Source: Candidatus Saccharimonadota bacterium
GTDB taxonomy: Bacteria > Patescibacteriota > Saccharimonadia > Saccharimonadales > UBA4665
Assembly (NCBI GenBank): GCA_028289265.1
Contig: JAQGGU010000043.1
Coordinates: forward strand, 1 to 18,558
Direction: 5' to 3'
Length of the DNA stretch: 18,558 nt
Each line of letters begins with the position of its first letter. Within the stretch, counting starts at the first letter, position 1. A model generated the notes under the pieces. That model ran no database searches. It saw nothing but the letters and a program-made list of their open reading frames with translations, and had not been told where the DNA came from. The translations under genes were made by a program, and so were the position numbers. Shown piece after piece: positions 1-5,964 of the stretch.

Positions 1-247
1 ACTCTGACAGCTTTTGCATGTATAGATTGCCCCGCGCGCCGCCAATAAGTAACCCTACGAGTACCGCGAGCAGCAGTACTGCAAGCCGCTGCTTCCGTGC
101 GACGATAATGAACACCACGCCGCTGGCAAAAGCCCACCAAAACTCAAACGTAACAATCCGCGCAGCTCCTATCCCGACAAGTACCGACGCACAAAAGACA
201 GCCACCAATGTCGTCCGGCGAAAGCGGTGAGCGGCCAGCCTCTCCAT
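1..247 (-). CDS. comEC: ComEC/Rec2-like DNA uptake channel, N-terminal fragment (runs off the window)
   Basis: The reading frame opens at an ATG at 247 and runs off the window edge after about 82 codons. An in-frame TGA lies 12 nt upstream of this ATG, so the start is well fixed. The visible part begins with a basic stretch (MERLAAHRFRR). Two closely spaced hydrophobic blocks follow at about residues 13-50, then a third at about 55-72 ending in GLLIGGARGN. A short basic leader, tight pairs of membrane helices and a final 'GA.RG' motif are typical of the N-terminus of ComEC proteins, which form the inner-membrane channel for incoming single-stranded DNA. The prepilin operon immediately upstream on the same strand fits a competence role. 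A possible leaderless promoter precedes it. Only the N-terminus is visible, so another polytopic membrane protein remains possible. Confidence 0.6.
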   Translation of the reverse strand, partial: MERLAAHRFRRTTLVAVFCASVLVGIGAARIVTFEFWWAFASGVVFIIVARKQRLAVLLLAVLVGLLIGGARGNLYMQKLSE

Positions 248-255
248 TAAAGGGC

Positions 256-285
256 ATCATAGTCCCCTACCCTATGCCGGCGCAA
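256..285 (-). promoter_or_regulatory. Putative promoter of the comEC-like gene
   Basis: On the minus strand a TATGAT -10 box (256-261) lies 8 nt before the ATG. A weak TTGCGC -35 box (280-285) sits 18 nt further upstream. The spacing would give an mRNA starting at or next to the start codon. The -35 is poor, so read-through from the pilin operon is also possible. Confidence 0.35.
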
Positions 286-301
286 GCATAAGAAAGGTAA
301 G

Positions 302-1882
302 CTATGGCTTGGTTAGTACTTCGCGCCACACCAGAATGTTGTATCCGCCGGTGATTGGATAGTTGGGCGGCGGCGCAAATAACAGATTGCGGTCATATTC
401 CGTCGTGTTGTATTTGAAGCCCGATATATAATAGCCGCTTGACGAGTCATACACAGAATCGCCGCAGGCACCACTCCTCTGCCATGACCATGTCCATGTT
501 TGCCGGGTGGCAACTGAGCCGTAAAATTTCAATTTTTGGTCGGAGCCAATCCATCCGCGGGTACAGGTCGTATTGCTAAAATTGTAGTTTGAAGGGTATA
601 TCACATTACCCGATTGCGCGAGCATCGCCGCGTTCACTTCCAGTGTAAAGGCACCTGTCGCGGGAGCCGCGTATGGGGCAATGAGTACCGAATCTTCGGC
701 AACAAGACCGATAGCATCTTCACCGTTTTTTGTTGAGTAGACCAGATCATCCGCAACCTTAATATTGGCTCCGTTAGTCGTAGCGAGGCGTCCCGCACCT
801 ATGGTTACCCTACCGTGATAAGTAGGATTTGACCGCACCCATACATTGTCTTCCGCAAATATTACGCCAGAGCTTGGTATGGCTATACCCGTTGCCACTG
901 ATGTCGGACTTAAAGCAGCGGAATAGTTAGCTAGGGTATCGTTCTCGTTATTGACCGTGAATAAGTCGTATGTGCCGTTTGGATTGAGCTGTATCAAGTA
1001 ACCACGCGAAGTATTGGCACTAGAGCTGCGCTGGGGCAAATAGCCAGGAGTTCGCCCAGTAGGCGTTTGTGAACAAGCGTTGGTCTGGGTAGCCAGCGAT
1101 GCGGTGGTGCTATCCGAGGCGAAAGCAACTTTCTTGATAGTGCACAGGCTGCTGCTGACCTGGTTGAAGTCTACTGACGTCGTAGGGTAAGTCCATTCGC
1201 TCTTATTTCGCGTAGTACAATCTACCGGTGCCGTTACGCTCGTATTACACCAGACGCCGTTTTTAGCTGTGCCGTCGCCTCCTATCGCACTAGAAGGCGT
1301 GTATGTACTGTTCGAGCTGGAGACCGTGTCATTGCTCGGCCCGTCCATGCGTACACCAATGTTTGAGTGGACAGGACCATCAGCGGACTCGTTAGCTCCG
1401 AACCAAAGCGCGGAGTCTGATACAAGGGCGTAGTTGCCAAATGACGTAGCCCCGATCCTGGCCTCAACAGTCCGCGTAATTTTCGTGTCCTTAACCTTGC
1501 CGATGGCCCGTACGTCGACGAGCGTCGAACCATTGCCATGCGGCTTGATCCATAGGGTGAAAGTTCCACGATTAACAGCATTGTCATCAATATAAGTGTG
1601 CTCATACGGTCCGTACCCGAGTGCCGGGTCAGGCGTGGCTGGCGTCGTCTTGCCGTCACGGAAGTCATTAGGGTTGTGGCTCAGATGCCATAGATAGTAG
1701 TTGACCCCTGCTTCCGCGATATTAAAGGCCTGCTGACGCTGGACATTATTGCCTACGATGAAAAAATTATTGAGAATCACTTGTAAGACTACGCCAGCGA
1801 TAATTATTCCAGCAATCATAAAAGACAGGACGGTTGGTAGAATAAAGCCGGATTCTTTCTGTATCGCCCGTGGATGCATCAT
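302..1882 (-). CDS. PilX-like minor prepilin (large, type IV pilus/pseudopilus)
   Basis: 526 residues. A short basic leader ends in a prepilin-peptidase-like site (ESG|FILPTVLSF, cleavage after G12). A hydrophobic helix of about 25 residues (13-40) follows, then the motif QQAFNIAEAGVNYYLWHL (50-67), which resembles the 'AEAG' region after the helix in PilX-type minor pilins. The usual glutamate at mature position 5 is absent (Thr here), as is common in the pilin that caps a pseudopilus complex. The remaining 450 residues are Ser/Thr/Asn-rich and look like an extracellular beta-rich domain. The pilX-type N-terminal annotation is from motif recognition, and the large C-terminal part is not recognised. 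The start overlaps the stop of the PilW-like gene by 4 bp (ATGA), so translation is probably coupled. It is the last of three pilin genes and probably forms a pilus-tip or DNA-uptake pseudopilus component. Confidence 0.75.
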   Translation of the reverse strand: MMHPRAIQKESGFILPTVLSFMIAGIIIAGVVLQVILNNFFIVGNNVQRQQAFNIAEAGVNYYLWHLSHNPNDFRDGKTTPATPDPALGYGPYEHTYIDDNAVNRGTFTLWIKPHGNGSTLVDVRAIGKVKDTKITRTVEARIGATSFGNYALVSDSALWFGANESADGPVHSNIGVRMDGPSNDTVSSSNSTYTPSSAIGGDGTAKNGVWCNTSVTAPVDCTTRNKSEWTYPTTSVDFNQVSSSLCTIKKVAFASDSTTASLATQTNACSQTPTGRTPGYLPQRSSSANTSRGYLIQLNPNGTYDLFTVNNENDTLANYSAALSPTSVATGIAIPSSGVIFAEDNVWVRSNPTYHGRVTIGAGRLATTNGANIKVADDLVYSTKNGEDAIGLVAEDSVLIAPYAAPATGAFTLEVNAAMLAQSGNVIYPSNYNFSNTTCTRGWIGSDQKLKFYGSVATRQTWTWSWQRSGACGDSVYDSSSGYYISGFKYNTTEYDRNLLFAPPPNYPITGGYNILVWREVLTKP

Positions 1883-2502
1883 AAGTTTGTCTTCCTATTC
1901 CGCAAACTAACCTGCAAAGAAATTGTCTGGCTGGAATTGGCGCTTAAATTGCCGCCATGAGATACCAGAGTCACTTGGATACCCTTTATTGTGCGCAAGT
2001 CGCTAATCGGCATAGCGAGAACCCCGCCGGACGCGTTAAGGTAGGAAAAAGTATTCACACCGGCCTGGTTTCTAAAGTTATCAATAATAGTAAACGTCTG
2101 GGTGCTTTCTGGAATAAGCACACCAGTAGGCGGATTGGCAGTCATGCGGGTCACATCAGCTAATAATTTTGTATTGTTATCAGCTTTATAATAGCGGATT
2201 CTTGACACAAAGGCGTCGCTGGGCGAAAAATAAGCATAACAATCAATTTCGTCCTTTGATGCCGACAGGATATCAGTAGTACCGCGGAGTACATTCGCGA
2301 CTCGCTGAGATTGGGTGGCGAGTTCCGTGAAAGAACTGCCTTCGGCCTGCAAAGAAAGATACTGGCTAAACGATGTATTGAAGAAGGTATATGCCGACGT
2401 AGCAATGAGACCGACAAGAGTGATGACTACCGTCAGCTCTACAAGCGTGAAGCCGCTTGCAGATAGACGATCTCTCCGGCGAGTAGTACTACGGTGTAAC
2501 AA
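1879..2502 (-). CDS. PilW/GspJ-like minor prepilin
   Basis: 207 residues with a textbook class III signal: a basic leader of 17 residues (HRSTTRRRDRLSASG), cleavage before F18, then FTLVELTVVITLVGLIAT with Glu at mature position 5. The hydrophobic N-terminal helix spans about 18-40 and is followed by a globular C-terminal domain of about 165 residues. Size and position between a PilV-like and a PilX-like gene match the PilV-PilW-PilX (or GspI-GspJ-GspK) order of minor pseudopilins that prime pilus assembly. It overlaps the upstream gene by 14 bp and the downstream gene by 4 bp, so all three are one transcription unit. The protein is probably held in the cytoplasmic membrane until a prepilin peptidase processes it. 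Assignment to PilW rather than GspJ is by size and order only. Confidence 0.8.
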   Translation of the reverse strand: MLHRSTTRRRDRLSASGFTLVELTVVITLVGLIATSAYTFFNTSFSQYLSLQAEGSSFTELATQSQRVANVLRGTTDILSASKDEIDCYAYFSPSDAFVSRIRYYKADNNTKLLADVTRMTANPPTGVLIPESTQTFTIIDNFRNQAGVNTFSYLNASGGVLAMPISDLRTIKGIQVTLVSHGGNLSANSSQTISLQVSLRNRKTNL

Positions 2503-4060
2503 TGAAGCCTCCGATCATTGGACTGTCCGGAAGTGCCAATGTGTTTCCGCCCGAAGTAATGGTCATGCGTGTGCTGCCGACGGTTATCCCGGTGAGATTT
2601 ATATGACAACTCAGCTGGGTACCAGCGCTGCTCCCGGTGCATGAAGCGGCGTAGTTATTGGCTCCCTGTGCCACAGATACGGTAGTGCCACATGAGGCTG
2701 CGGATGTAGTACAAGGCAGGTTCACTCCAGTGATAGTGAAAGCAAAGTTTGTTATAGGATCACTAGCCAGGCTCACCTGCGAAGGGGACATGGCAGTTAT
2801 TCGAGGAAAAGTCGAGCTGGTAGTAAGCAGTAGGCGGACTTTTTGCAGATAATTAAGACCGTTGTATGAAAAAGTTGTCGCAGGCGGACTAGCGGCGTCG
2901 TAGGTAGGTACAGTAACAGGATTGAACGGATTCACTCCGCTATATGGAACGGCCGCCGCAAGGTAGTACGTAGTTCCATCAACCGTACAACTCGTAGCGC
3001 CGGCATTGCCGCAAAATATGTAAGCGCCTGGAACGAGATTGGTTATTGCAGCAAGGCCACTGGCATCCGTAGTCGGCCTTGCATCGCTTGGAGTCATATT
3101 ATCGTAATAATATGTCGTATCGGTCGTTGCCGTGTAACGCTTATAACCTCCTTTTATGTATACTCGGGCATTTGCTATCGGCGTCCCGGATGTACTTGTA
3201 GTCTCAACAACTAAGCTATTCTGCCCTTGCGGCTTAATAGTTAAAGTCACATATGATGATTGTTGGGTGAGCACTTTCTGGTTGGGATATGTTGGCTGTA
3301 ATGATCCGGAGGGAACAATAGTAGACAGCGTCGAATAACCGCTCTTTGAAGCGGTGATCTTATAATCAAAATTATTGGTATCCACCGTCAGCCCGTAAAA
3401 AATAGCTATGCCGTTACTATCTGAGCTATCCGTTCGATTTATATTTGGTGTTACTGTCGTATTGACCAATTGAATAGTTGAACCCGATATAGGATTTCCA
3501 GCCCCATCCACGACCTTAACAAAGAGCGCGCCAGTCGTACTCGCCGTTTCCGCAACGCGTGCGGCTATATGGGTATCTACTTCAGCAAGCTTTCTATTCC
3601 CAGGACCTTTGACTTTCACATTAACAATCTTGTAATCTTTAGCATTGGTGTCGGGTACTGGAGCACCAGACGGTGCCGGTTGGTTGCGGCAGTAGAGGTC
3701 CCTAAGGGCCGTATTGGGATATGAGCCACACCCGTCGAACGCATCATCCACATAATTAATACTTGTCTGGATGGTGTAAGTAGCGCCGTCCACTTTTTTG
3801 GTAGTTGAAGCGGGTAAAGGGCTCGCCGCTTCGATAGAACCATTCGCTACTGCCAAATTGTCATACGGAAGGGACTTCAGATACTCCATCTGGTTCGTAG
3901 CCAGTGTTGAAGCAACGGCCTTTTGTTTCGCAACGATCGAGCTATCTACAAGAGCGGTAAAAAGCCCCAGAAAACTTAAGGCAACCATGGCAAAGACGGT
4001 CATACCTATGGCCAGTTCAACTACTGTGAAACCACCCTCACCGTGGTTATGTTTTCTCAT
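2489..4060 (-). CDS. PilV-like prepilin with added beta-sandwich (CnaB-like and IPT/TIG-like) domains
   Basis: 523 residues, far longer than a normal PilV (about 150-200). The N-terminus has leader MRKHNHGEGG and mature helix FTVVELAIGMTVFAMVALSF with Glu at position 5. The region around TNQMEYLKSLPYDNL (55-69) is the conserved PilV/GspI post-helix motif. Two carboxypeptidase-regulatory/CnaB-like repeats follow: 'TGALFVKVVDGAGNPISGSTI..' (about 175-250) and 'NSLVVETTSTSGTPIANARV..' (about 281-350). Each has the P.(S/A).A.V pattern and a downstream 'D..G.A.(F/I)..L' strand. The last 105 residues (from PRITAMSPSQVSLASD) resemble an IPT/TIG immunoglobulin-like fold. These additions suggest a surface-displayed adhesive or spacer module carried on a pilus tip. 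It is the first gene of the pilin operon and overlaps the PilW-like gene by 14 bp. Domain names are by pattern only. Confidence 0.8.
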   Translation of the reverse strand: MRKHNHGEGGFTVVELAIGMTVFAMVALSFLGLFTALVDSSIVAKQKAVASTLATNQMEYLKSLPYDNLAVANGSIEAASPLPASTTKKVDGATYTIQTSINYVDDAFDGCGSYPNTALRDLYCRNQPAPSGAPVPDTNAKDYKIVNVKVKGPGNRKLAEVDTHIAARVAETASTTGALFVKVVDGAGNPISGSTIQLVNTTVTPNINRTDSSDSNGIAIFYGLTVDTNNFDYKITASKSGYSTLSTIVPSGSLQPTYPNQKVLTQQSSYVTLTIKPQGQNSLVVETTSTSGTPIANARVYIKGGYKRYTATTDTTYYYDNMTPSDARPTTDASGLAAITNLVPGAYIFCGNAGATSCTVDGTTYYLAAAVPYSGVNPFNPVTVPTYDAASPPATTFSYNGLNYLQKVRLLLTTSSTFPRITAMSPSQVSLASDPITNFAFTITGVNLPCTTSAASCGTTVSVAQGANNYAASCTGSSAGTQLSCHINLTGITVGSTRMTITSGGNTLALPDSPMIGGFIVTP

Positions 4061-4069
4061 CCTAACCTG

Positions 4070-4075
4070 ATTATA
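4070..4075 (-). promoter_or_regulatory. Promoter -10 box of the pilin operon
   Basis: A perfect TATAAT on the minus strand lies 9 nt before the ATG at 4060. A weak -35 candidate (TGTATA) sits 17 nt upstream. The spacing implies a leaderless or near-leaderless mRNA. A short GG-rich stretch (GGTTAGG) abuts the start codon and could act as a weak ribosome binding site if the transcript starts further upstream. Confidence 0.55.
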
Positions 4076-4084
4076 CCTTATAAC

Positions 4085-4270
4085 TTAAGCGGTATACAGA
4101 GGGGTCTTATACGCCGTAAAAGTACTGCCACCCAAGAACTGATCCATATCTTCGATTAATAGCCCACGCAGTGGAACATCTTCCATGATTAAAGCGCTAA
4201 CATCCTTAAGCGCAGGTACTAATTTAGGCCGGGGTATCTTCACTGACTTATGATAATAAAAAAGAGGCAC
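4085..4270 (-). CDS. Possible small protein or gene remnant upstream of the pilin operon
   Basis: An open frame of 61 codons whose first possible start (GTG, 4270) falls inside the stem of a strong terminator, so that start is unlikely. An internal GTG (at about 4243, giving 52 residues beginning MKIPRPKLVPALKDV) has a TATTAT box 9 nt upstream, but no good -35. The ATG that gives MEDVPLRGLLIEDMDQF is another option. The residue mix (PRPKLVPALKDVSALI, LRGLLIEDMDQFLGG) looks like real coding sequence and is not low-complexity. It ends 24 nt before the first pilin gene, and the pilin promoter overlaps its tail. I do not recognise the family. It could be a real short gene, or the 3' end of a gene cut when the terminator/RNA segment arrived. 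Confidence 0.3.
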   Translation of the reverse strand: MPLFYYHKSVKIPRPKLVPALKDVSALIMEDVPLRGLLIEDMDQFLGGSTFTAYKTPLYTA

Positions 4271-4285
4271 CTACTGTGCCTCTTT
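4255..4285 (-). terminator. Strong intrinsic terminator
   Basis: A 10-bp perfect stem (AAAGAGGCAC / GTGCCTCTTT, 4261-4270 and 4276-4285) closes a 5-nt loop. On the minus strand it is followed directly by a run of six T (TTTTTTATT). It ends the small-RNA candidate and insulates the pilin operon from upstream transcription. Confidence 0.85.
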
Positions 4286-4404
4286 AGAATCTGGGAAGAC
4301 TTGCACCCACAGATGTGGTCTACGAACTAACAAAACTATCGAACTTACTAACTTGACTGACCACATATATAGTACAAAGTGCTGTATCACATATGTCTTC
4401 CTCC
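4258..4404 (-). ncRNA. Candidate structured small RNA (rod-like fold plus terminator)
   Basis: A minus-strand unit with promoter, structure and terminator but no clear gene. From the promoter (-35 TTGACA 4431-4436, -10 TAATTT 4408-4413) transcription would begin near 4401-4404. Two nested helices can be read: P1 pairs 4395-4401 with 4294-4300 (GGAAGAC/GTCTTCC, 7 bp), and P2 pairs 4359-4366 with 4313-4320 (ATGTGGTC/GACCACAT, 8 bp). They are separated by an internal bulge of 28 and 12 nt. The 38-nt apical loop carries two GTTAGT copies. The terminator follows 8 nt after P1. A closing stem, a large internal bubble and a terminal hairpin recall the general shape of 6S RNA, but I see no sequence match. 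A riboswitch-like leader or an encoded 39-residue peptide (GTG at about 4389 behind GGAGGAAG) are alternatives. Confidence 0.5.
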
Positions 4405-4407
4405 AAT

Positions 4408-4436
4408 AAATTAACAAAACTGGATTATCGTGTCAA
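4408..4436 (-). promoter_or_regulatory. Promoter of the small-RNA candidate
   Basis: A consensus TTGACA -35 (4431-4436) and a modest TAATTT -10 (4408-4413) are separated by 17 bp on the minus strand. The predicted start coincides with the 5' strand of the outer RNA helix. Confidence 0.5.
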
Positions 4437-4519
4437 GATTTTTTTAAAAGTTTTTCTGGATGGGCTGGGACCGGGTGTTTATGGGGCTCAGTCACCCTAG
4501 GCACTCTAAGAAATTAGGT

Positions 4520-4556
4520 CGAGCATGACAGTGCTCGTTTTCCCCTCATGCTCGAA
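4520..4556. repeat. Competing inverted repeats at the left edge of the island
   Basis: CGAGCA-TGACAG-TGCTCG (about 4520-4537), followed by TTTT, forms a terminator-like hairpin on the plus strand. A longer alternative pairs TCGAGCATGA with TCATGCTCGA (about 4519-4528 and 4546-4555). The two folds exclude each other, as in attenuators. No gene that it would control is visible nearby. Confidence 0.4.
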
Positions 4557-4599
4557 ATAAAATCCTATGCGTAAGGCGAACCGACCGAACTCACGACTT
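4527..4599. repeat. Dispersed repeat alpha, copy 1
   Basis: Aligns with 5845-5915 through the shared blocks GACAGTGC, CATGCTCG, AATAAA-TCCT, GCGT and CCG-CCGAAC-CACGACTT, in the same order and orientation. The last block resembles the T-arm of the tRNA-Lys at 6007-6083, read on the minus strand. This copy is more diverged than copy 2. Confidence 0.65.
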
Positions 4600-4764
4600 G
4601 CAATTTAACCAGTTGGACTTGATCACCTTCCGCGACTCCGGATTTTTCATACTTACAGCATAGCCACAAATCTGAAAGGCTACCTCGCGAGCGATATGCC
4701 ACTGGTATATCCCGCCCCCTCCACCCGGCGTGTCGTAGGTTCAAGCCCAGGCAGTGAGCTGCCC
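4600..4764. other. Non-coding stretch with tRNA-like debris
   Basis: No gene is supported here. On the plus strand 4732-4748 reads GTCGTAGGTTCAAGCCC, close to a tRNA T-arm. It is followed by a small GGCAG/CTGCC hairpin and CCCA, as if it were the 3' end of a tRNA gene running into the terminator at 4765. On the minus strand a D-loop-like CAACTGGTTAAATTGC (about 4600-4615) precedes a T-arm-like GTCGTGAGTTCG. No complete cloverleaf can be drawn, so these look like decayed or recombined tRNA pieces. Confidence 0.4.
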
Positions 4765-4801
4765 AAAGAAAAGACCTCGCAGAATGTGGGGTCTTTTCTT
4801 T
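4765..4801. terminator. Strong bidirectional terminator
   Basis: A 12-bp perfect stem (AAAGAAAAGACC / GGTCTTTTCTTT) closes a 13-nt loop. A-rich and T-rich arms make it work in both directions. It follows a tRNA-3'-end-like sequence on the plus side and terminates transcription of the 4916-5254 gene on the minus side. Confidence 0.75.
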
Positions 4802-4810
4802 AAAGGTCTA

Positions 4811-4919
4811 CCGAGGAAGTAGTTTTTATATAGTGGTTGAAGAACTGCTGCGCTGGAGGGTAATACTCGACACTAGATTTAGACAGGAACTACTAACTGT
4901 TCGCTGGGAAAGGAATTAA
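4811..4919 (+). pseudogene. Repeat beta, copy 1: coding-like remnant
   Basis: Aligns with 5303-5423 from the shared CCGAGGAAGTAGTTT onward. In the frame starting at 4812 it reads RGSSFYIVVEELLRWRVILDTRF and so on for 35 residues to a TAA at 4917-4919. Differences from copy 2 fall mostly at third codon positions (GAA/GAG twice, CGC/CGG, CTC/CTT, GAC/GAT, TTT/TTC), which is the mark of past selection on a plus-strand protein. No start codon or upstream gene is present, so this seems to be the 3' end of a lost gene. The stop overlaps the stop of the minus-strand gene at 4916. Confidence 0.45.
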
Positions 4920-5254
4920 ATTAGCCCGCGCTGCTTAGCTATTTCTCTATTAGCTGTTACAACCATCATTAAACCTGCCTTAACTACATTAGACGGGTAG
5001 AACTCTCTATGAATACCCACCTCCTCTCCACAGGTAGTATCATCACAACGTATCGTTACTGCGTCCATACCCTCTGTTGTGCCCAAATCAGAATCAGGAT
5101 TTCTTTCAATAGTGGCTCTAATAGCACAATCCGACACGAGGCATGTCGATCTACAAAAGTCGATTCGTGCGTCAACTATTGTCTGAAGTCCGGCATCACG
5201 AGGAAGTTCATCTACATAACCAGAATCGAATTGGAGAATAAATTGGTTAGCCAT
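4916..5254 (-). CDS. Unknown small cysteine-containing protein (island gene A)
   Basis: I do not recognise this 112-residue protein. The frame extends to an ATG at 5272, but I chose the ATG at 5254 (MANQFILQFDSG). A promoter (-35 TTGACT, 17 bp, -10 TATTTT) ends 8 nt before it, which makes a leaderless mRNA likely and would put the upstream ATG outside the transcript. Cysteines cluster as C-x3-C-x5-C (FCRSTCLVSDC, about residues 34-44) and C-x4-C (CDDTTC, about 75-80), which may bind a metal or form disulfides. There is no signal peptide or membrane segment. It is flanked by beta repeats and shares an operator-like inverted repeat with gene B, so the two are probably co-regulated cargo of the same island. 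Confidence 0.6.
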   Translation of the reverse strand: MANQFILQFDSGYVDELPRDAGLQTIVDARIDFCRSTCLVSDCAIRATIERNPDSDLGTTEGMDAVTIRCDDTTCGEEVGIHREFYPSNVVKAGLMMVVTANREIAKQRGLI

Positions 5255-5262
5255 AATGCTAA

Positions 5263-5291
5263 AAAATACCATATTTGTGGTATTTAGTCAA
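5263..5291 (-). promoter_or_regulatory. Promoter and putative operator of gene A
   Basis: -35 TTGACT (5286-5291), 17-bp spacer and -10 TATTTT (5263-5268), 8 nt before the ATG. An inverted repeat AATACCA/TGGTATT (5265-5271 and 5278-5284) covers the -10 and most of the spacer. The same element lies in the gene B promoter. Confidence 0.6.
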
Positions 5292-5302
5292 TTGGAGGCC
5301 GA

Positions 5303-5423
5303 CCGAGGAAGTAGTTTATATATTTATGCGGAGGAGCTGCTGCGGTAGAGGGAACTGCTTGATGATAGATTCAAAAAGGCGCAGCTTAGTTTATGGCGAT
5401 TGAAAGCATTAAGTTCTAAGTAA
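5303..5423 (+). pseudogene. Repeat beta, copy 2: coding-like remnant with an in-frame stop
   Basis: Homologous to 4811-4919. In the frame from 5304 it reads RGSSLYIYAEELLR, then TAG (5346-5348) where copy 1 has a TGG codon, then RELLDDRFKKAQLSLWRL and on to TAA at 5421-5423. The interruption and the missing 5' part indicate a broken gene. It lies downstream of gene B, as copy 1 lies downstream of gene A, 492 bp apart. A conserved RNA or recombination site is the alternative reading. Confidence 0.45.
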
Positions 5424-5433
5424 AAGTAATTGA

Positions 5434-5793
5434 TTAGATGCGATGAATTGAATTGTCAGAATACAAGTCAGGATATTCGCCGTTAAGCGCTACTAATAAT
5501 CCCTGGAGGAACACTTCTTTACCTGTGCCATATCTGAGTGCTGGAACGCGAGCGTATCCCAAGGTTGCAGTTTCACCTGCTGAATTATGCGTTAGCTGTA
5601 CAGAAGCGTCACCCATTTCTCCATAATCAGCGCGTCGAGATATAAGTCGAATAACATTTTTGCCAAATGCCTCTCGTGCCTCCTCGGTCAAGAACCTTAC
5701 AGGCGGCTCAATGCGGAATGTAACATCTTCATTCGCATCAAAAAGAGTAGTTAGCTCAACGGTGTACTCTTGCCTATTTTGATTTAAATTCAT
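5434..5793 (-). CDS. Unknown small protein (island gene B)
   Basis: 119 residues, no recognised family. The start ATG at 5793 is supported by a strong promoter whose -10 box ends 6 nt upstream, so the mRNA is probably leaderless. The sequence is soluble and acidic to neutral, with no signal peptide, membrane helix or cysteine cluster. A helical middle (FLTEEAREAFGKNVIRLISRR, about 34-54, given here only to locate it) is followed by beta-like segments and GTGKEVFLQGLLVALNGEYP (about 89-108). The C-terminal third shows a faint resemblance to gene A (a VKAGLMMVVTANREI-like pattern), too weak to claim homology. It ends 11 nt from beta copy 2 and shares the operator-like repeat with gene A. Confidence 0.6.
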   Translation of the reverse strand: MNLNQNRQEYTVELTTLFDANEDVTFRIEPPVRFLTEEAREAFGKNVIRLISRRADYGEMGDASVQLTHNSAGETATLGYARVPALRYGTGKEVFLQGLLVALNGEYPDLYSDNSIHRI

Positions 5794-5799
5794 AAAAAA

Positions 5800-5827
5800 A
5801 TCATACCATGTTTCGGTATTATTTCAA
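5800..5827 (-). promoter_or_regulatory. Promoter and putative operator of gene B
   Basis: -35 TTGAAA (5822-5827), 16-bp spacer and -10 TATGAT (5800-5805), 6 nt before the ATG. The inverted repeat ATACC/GGTAT (5803-5807 and 5815-5819) overlaps the -10. It reads ATACCATGTTTCGGTAT, against ATACCATATTTGTGGTAT at gene A. Confidence 0.6.
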
Positions 5828-5829
5828 TG

Positions 5830-5847
5830 TGGAGGGTCCAGTGGGAC
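5830..5847. repeat. Exact 18-bp copy of the tRNA-Lys 3' end (putative attachment-site scar)
   Basis: TGGAGGGTCCAGTGGGAC is identical to 6007-6024. It covers the encoded CCA, the discriminator, the 3' acceptor strand and part of the T-stem of tRNA-Lys, in the same orientation. A duplicated tRNA 3' end in direct orientation is the usual footprint of integration by a tyrosine recombinase at a tRNA gene. No integrase gene is visible in the window. Confidence 0.65.
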
Positions 5848-5915
5848 AGTGCACGGCCGCAGCCATGCTCGGAATAAATTCCTGCGCGTGGCTTTGCCGG
5901 CCGAACCCACGACTT
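5845..5915. repeat. Dispersed repeat alpha, copy 2
   Basis: Direct repeat of 4527-4599 with several indels. On the minus strand it begins with a T-arm 5' half (GTCGTGGGTTCG). It ends, about 56 nt later, at the 18-bp tRNA 3'-end copy (TCCCACTGGACCC). Read this way, it is a tRNA-Lys T-loop and acceptor end with a foreign segment inserted in the T-loop. Confidence 0.65.
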
Positions 5916-5964
5916 CTGTCTTTTGCTTTGCAAAATCCAAGTCGTGGGTTCAAGCCCACGGAAC
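5903..5964. repeat. Large inverted repeat built from T-arm sequence
   Basis: GAACCCACGACTT (5903-5915) pairs perfectly with AAGTCGTGGGTTC (about 5939-5951). An inner TTTTGC/GCAAAA stem lies inside it, giving a long hairpin. The right arm also belongs to a second hairpin (CGTGGG-TTCAAG-CCCACG) enclosed by CCAAG/CTTGG (up to about 5968). It is not a complete tRNA: the T-loop is one base short and no 5' acceptor strand is present. Confidence 0.6.

Noticed and set aside
2315..2644. Plus-strand 109-codon frame, and similar long frames at 6715, 9535 and 17930
   Set aside because: All are antisense shadows of well-supported genes without promoters or recognisable protein patterns.
4270..4389. 39-codon frame starting at GTG (MIQHFVLYMWSVKLV...) behind GGAGGAAG
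   Set aside because: Well-placed Shine-Dalgarno, but the predicted transcript start cuts into it, the same bases form the outer RNA helix, and the frame ends in the terminator loop. The RNA reading explains more of the sequence.
4255..4436. Cyclic di-GMP (GEMM) riboswitch for the pilin genes
   Set aside because: The characteristic conserved GEMM stretches are not present, and a separate promoter for the pilins lies downstream of the terminator.
4527..5915. Classical integron with attC sites
   Set aside because: No integrase gene in the window, no attC core motif (GTTRRRY), and genes A and B have their own promoters.
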